DNA of 64,000 bases from Membranipora membranacea (Eukaryota > Bryozoa > Gymnolaemata > Cheilostomatida > Membraniporidae). Shown here one piece after another: positions 61,260 through 64,000 of this stretch. The notes below the pieces were generated by a model. That model was not told where the DNA came from and ran no database searches. It saw only the letters and a program-made list of their open reading frames with translations. The position numbers and the translations under genes were made by a program. How positions within the stretch are numbered: position 1 is the stretch's first letter; each line of letters begins with the position of its first letter. The stretch is from assembly GCA_914767715.1 (NCBI GenBank), contig OU612066.1, positions 12,467,001-12,531,000 of the forward strand, given 5' to 3'.

Positions 61260-63413
61260 GGCACAATACACTAATTTCATTTTCCCTGATATTCAGCATC
61301 TCATTAATTTAAGAAACAAATTTCACAAGAGGGTATTCAAGGATATACCTAATCCAGCGACAGCGCAAGTCAAACAGTTCAACAAGTTTCGAAACTTTGT
61401 TACAAATAAAATTAGGAATGCTAAGAAAGACTTTATAAATGACTCTGTCACTCTTTATCTAAAGATGAAAAAAGTTTTTTCACCTGCCTGAAATCACTGA
61501 CAGGAAAGAAGAAATCCTCTGATCAAATCGAGAAAATTAGCTATCAAAACTCTACCTACACCTCAAACTCTGACAAGGCAAATGCCCTTAATAGATATTT
61601 CACCACGGTCGCTGGACAATCGGTTTTTATTCCTAAGATCGATCCACAACCTGACCTTTTCCATGGTCCAAGTTTCTCTTTAACATATGTTGAGAGCGAA
61701 ACAATCTACAAACTGATAAAGTCCCTCAAACCAAATAAACGTGGTGGCTTGACCATGTTTCCCTGTACCTAACTGTTGCAGACCTATTAGCTCTTCCCAT
61801 AGCCCTGATCATTAACGAATGCTACAAGAAATCAATATTCCCTGACTGCCTAAAAACAGCCCTGGTCACCCCACTCTCTTTAAGAAGGGTGATAAAACAG
61901 ACAAATTACAATTACAGACCAATTTCCAGTCTGCCAATCATATCAAAGGTGTTTGAGCTAGATATGAAAAATCAAATTATGACTTTTATCGAAACACATG
62001 GAATACTCTCAGATCGACAATTCGGTTTTCGTAAGCACCATTCCAGTGAACAGTTACTACTTTCTCTTTTACAAAATTGGAGAACAACGCTAGACAACCC
62101 TCAACCGAATTTCATAGGTGCACGCTCTTCGGACGTACGTAAAGCATTTGACACTATAAATCATGGACAACTCATCCACACTCTAAAGCGACTAAATTTT
62201 GCAGAGTCAACAACAAAATTATTTACATCCTATCTTTCACATCGAACCCAAATCATGAAAGTTGATCATGATCAGTCCAGTGTACTACCGATTACATGTG
62301 GAGTACCCCAAGGAAGTGTTCTAGGTCCAATCTTATTCAATCTTGCTATCAATGATCTCCTTAACAAGCACAAAACTGCATTCGCTTACGCTGATGACAC
62401 TGTTATTTACTGCACAGCAACAGATATCCCTACCTTAATGGATAAATCTGAGTCATTGATGAGAGAAGTATCGAATTGGTATTCAAACAATCTCCTTCAA
62501 CTCAACTTATCCAAAACCCAATACTGTATTTTCTCAAATAGGAAAGTAAAGGATTTTTACCAAATCCAAATAAACAATTTGAAAATAGAATCCAAGCTTT
62601 CGCTCAATCTTCTTGGAGTTATTCTTGATTCAGAACTTAGTTTAACCCCTCAGGCTAATGCCACCGCCTCTAAAGCAAACCAAATGGTCTACTTGTTATC
62701 AAAACTAAAAAAATACATGACAGTAGAAAACTCATTGAAGACTTACAAATCACTGATCAGACCTATAGTAGAATACTGCTCATCATTGTACCTTGATGGT
62801 TTAACCAAAAATTCAGATACATTAGAAAAAGTACAAAATAAAGCAATCAGAATCATAACTTCAGCCCCCAAACAATTTTCTGTCACATCTGGCCGCTGGC
62901 TCCTAAATTTGCATACTCTCCACAGTAGAAGGAATTTTCTTTTTCACAATTTTGTCAAATTGAGGGTCCATAAAGGCCATGCATCCAAGCACATACTTCA
63001 TCTTGTTAGCAAATCAAACAGACATACACGACCACTTCGTAGCAACTGTGCAATAATTAAACCCTCGTTGAGATCAAACCTAGGCAAATCAGCCTTTTTG
63101 AATATTTTTCATACATTTGTAACTAAATCAACCAAGCCTCATGAATCATTATCATTTAATCCTACCTAATGTTGTTAACTTGTATTTTTGTTTGCCACTC
63201 TCTGTTTCTTCTTTTCTTTTTTCATCTTATTCATGCAATTTATGATACCATGCTTTCATTATCCTACACACTATATAGTATGTAACACCCTACCACTTAT
63301 ATCTTTTTATTCAAGTCATTTGTTGTATCTATGTTAATGTGTGTGAGGTCAACAATTTATTTTTAATTTGCCTTAATTATAAACTTTTAGAAAGCCTCAA
63401 TAAATAAAAAAAT
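61260..63413 (+). mobile_element. 5'-truncated non-LTR retrotransposon (Jockey/CR1-like)
   Basis: The 426-codon frame at 61889-63169 is a reverse transcriptase: YRPISSLPIISKVFE, GFRKHHSSEQ, DVRKAFDTINH, GVPQGSVLGPILFNLAINDL, the catalytic AYADDTVIY, and a C-terminal thumb/tail to about 63169. Upstream (61330-61888) the same protein continues in changing frames (KFRNFVTNKIRNAKKDF; SLTGKKKSSDQIEKISYQN; IKSLKPNK), so at least two frameshifts separate it from the rest. The endonuclease domain is missing. The 3' end has an A-rich tail with aataaata at ~63399-63413. It is probably inactive. Confidence 0.88.
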
Positions 63414-63750
63414 AAGATGAATGGAGACAATTAGCTGTTGCTACACATGCCATATTTTTGTCACATTATAAAATAACTAATTAGTGACTGGTTTATTTCA
63501 TTCATTTAAGTTGAACAATAGGAAGGTAAACCGGACACACACTTTATGATCATTGGAAGGAATAGACCGGCATCTGTAGCACCTTGACCAATCTGTAGCG
63601 TATCTAAAACATCCCCAATCATGTAGAAAATATGGTGAAGGTGAGTTAGGCTTGTTAAGGCAAGCTTGATATCCTGATTTTATTTACTGAACAATTGTTT
63701 TAATTGCTCTGTTAAATTTCTGTTGCAGAGATATGAGTTGATGCAGAAGG

Positions 63751-63904
63751 ATGGCTTGGAGAATGCATTGGACTAGGGATATACAGGGCACTATCTGTTT
63801 GTCGATTGTCTTCGGCTATTGGATATACGGAACCATTGTACCAATGAAAATCATTCTACTGCCATATTACCAAATGGGAATCGTCCGTACGCATGCAATA
63901 TGTG
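63751..63904 (+). CDS. First coding exon of a ZDHHC21-like palmitoyltransferase (partial)
   Basis: DHHC enzymes attach palmitate to cysteines of proteins at Golgi and plasma membranes. The exon encodes MAWRMHWTRDIQGTICLSIV, then WIYGTIVPMKIILLPYYQMG, ending at a phase-1 donor (TGTG|GTAGGT). Arrangement, spacing and hydrophobic segments match the N-terminus of ZDHHC21. The DHHC catalytic core would lie beyond the window, so the assignment rests on about 50 residues. The exon begins at 63729 after tgttgcag. A possible 5'-UTR exon ends at 63640 (gtgaag|GTGAGT). An earlier ATG at 63741 opens an 11-codon overlapping frame. Confidence 0.65.
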
Positions 63905-64000
63905 GTAGGTTTCCTCTTTCTCAATTGTGGGTTAGATCAGGGATTTGATTTGAGATCTCAATCTAACATGATACCAATTAGGCCTACTAGGGTGATAGCT

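Overview
This is a window of nuclear DNA from an invertebrate animal. Genes are split by many GT-AG introns, the base composition is AT-rich, and intergenic DNA is full of MITEs (short non-autonomous DNA transposons with terminal inverted repeats), tRNA-headed SINEs, non-LTR retrotransposon pieces and satellites. The gene families (SGTA, SCYL2, P2X, F-box, ZDHHC21-like, fucolectin/FTP lectin) are animal ones, but I cannot name the phylum from sequence alone.

Layout. 1-100: possible end of an unrecognised coding exon. 1750-5657 (minus): complete seven-exon SGTA co-chaperone gene. 6027-9825: two inverted copies of a ~1 kb TA-flanked DNA transposon, with a LINE remnant between them. 9.8-15.9 kb: gene-poor, with an 88-bp satellite. 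15.9-23.4 kb (minus): a signal-peptide gene with a cadherin-like exon, embedded in ~1.1-kb and ~170-bp tandem repeats. 22.56-23.11 kb: minisatellite with higher-order structure. 24.3-26.7 kb: SINE and a large inverted repeat. 27257-29472 (plus): five-exon secreted protein with an F-type-lectin-like C-terminal domain. 31661-33208 (plus): intronless F-box protein. 33.5-57.1 kb: a large tandem duplication. 61.3-63.4 kb: 5'-truncated LINE. 63.5 kb to the end (plus): start of a ZDHHC21-like palmitoyltransferase.

The centrepiece is the tandem duplication. The complete SCYL2 pseudokinase gene (minus strand, 16 exons, 59434 down to 46056, 898 aa reconstructed) carries an intronless P2X receptor gene on the opposite strand inside its intron 14. 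About 11.4-12.2 kb holding SCYL2 exons 6-16 plus the nested P2X gene was duplicated in tandem. The downstream SCYL2 copy (44610 to 34667) has no kinase exons and is broken in at least five places, yet both P2X genes keep full 418-codon frames (18 residue differences, about 96% identity). They also keep a matching TATA box and 5'-UTR intron. A 320-bp stretch of the ectodomain is identical between the two, which suggests recent gene conversion. Comparing the two copies gives empty sites for several transposons, so their target duplications can be read directly.
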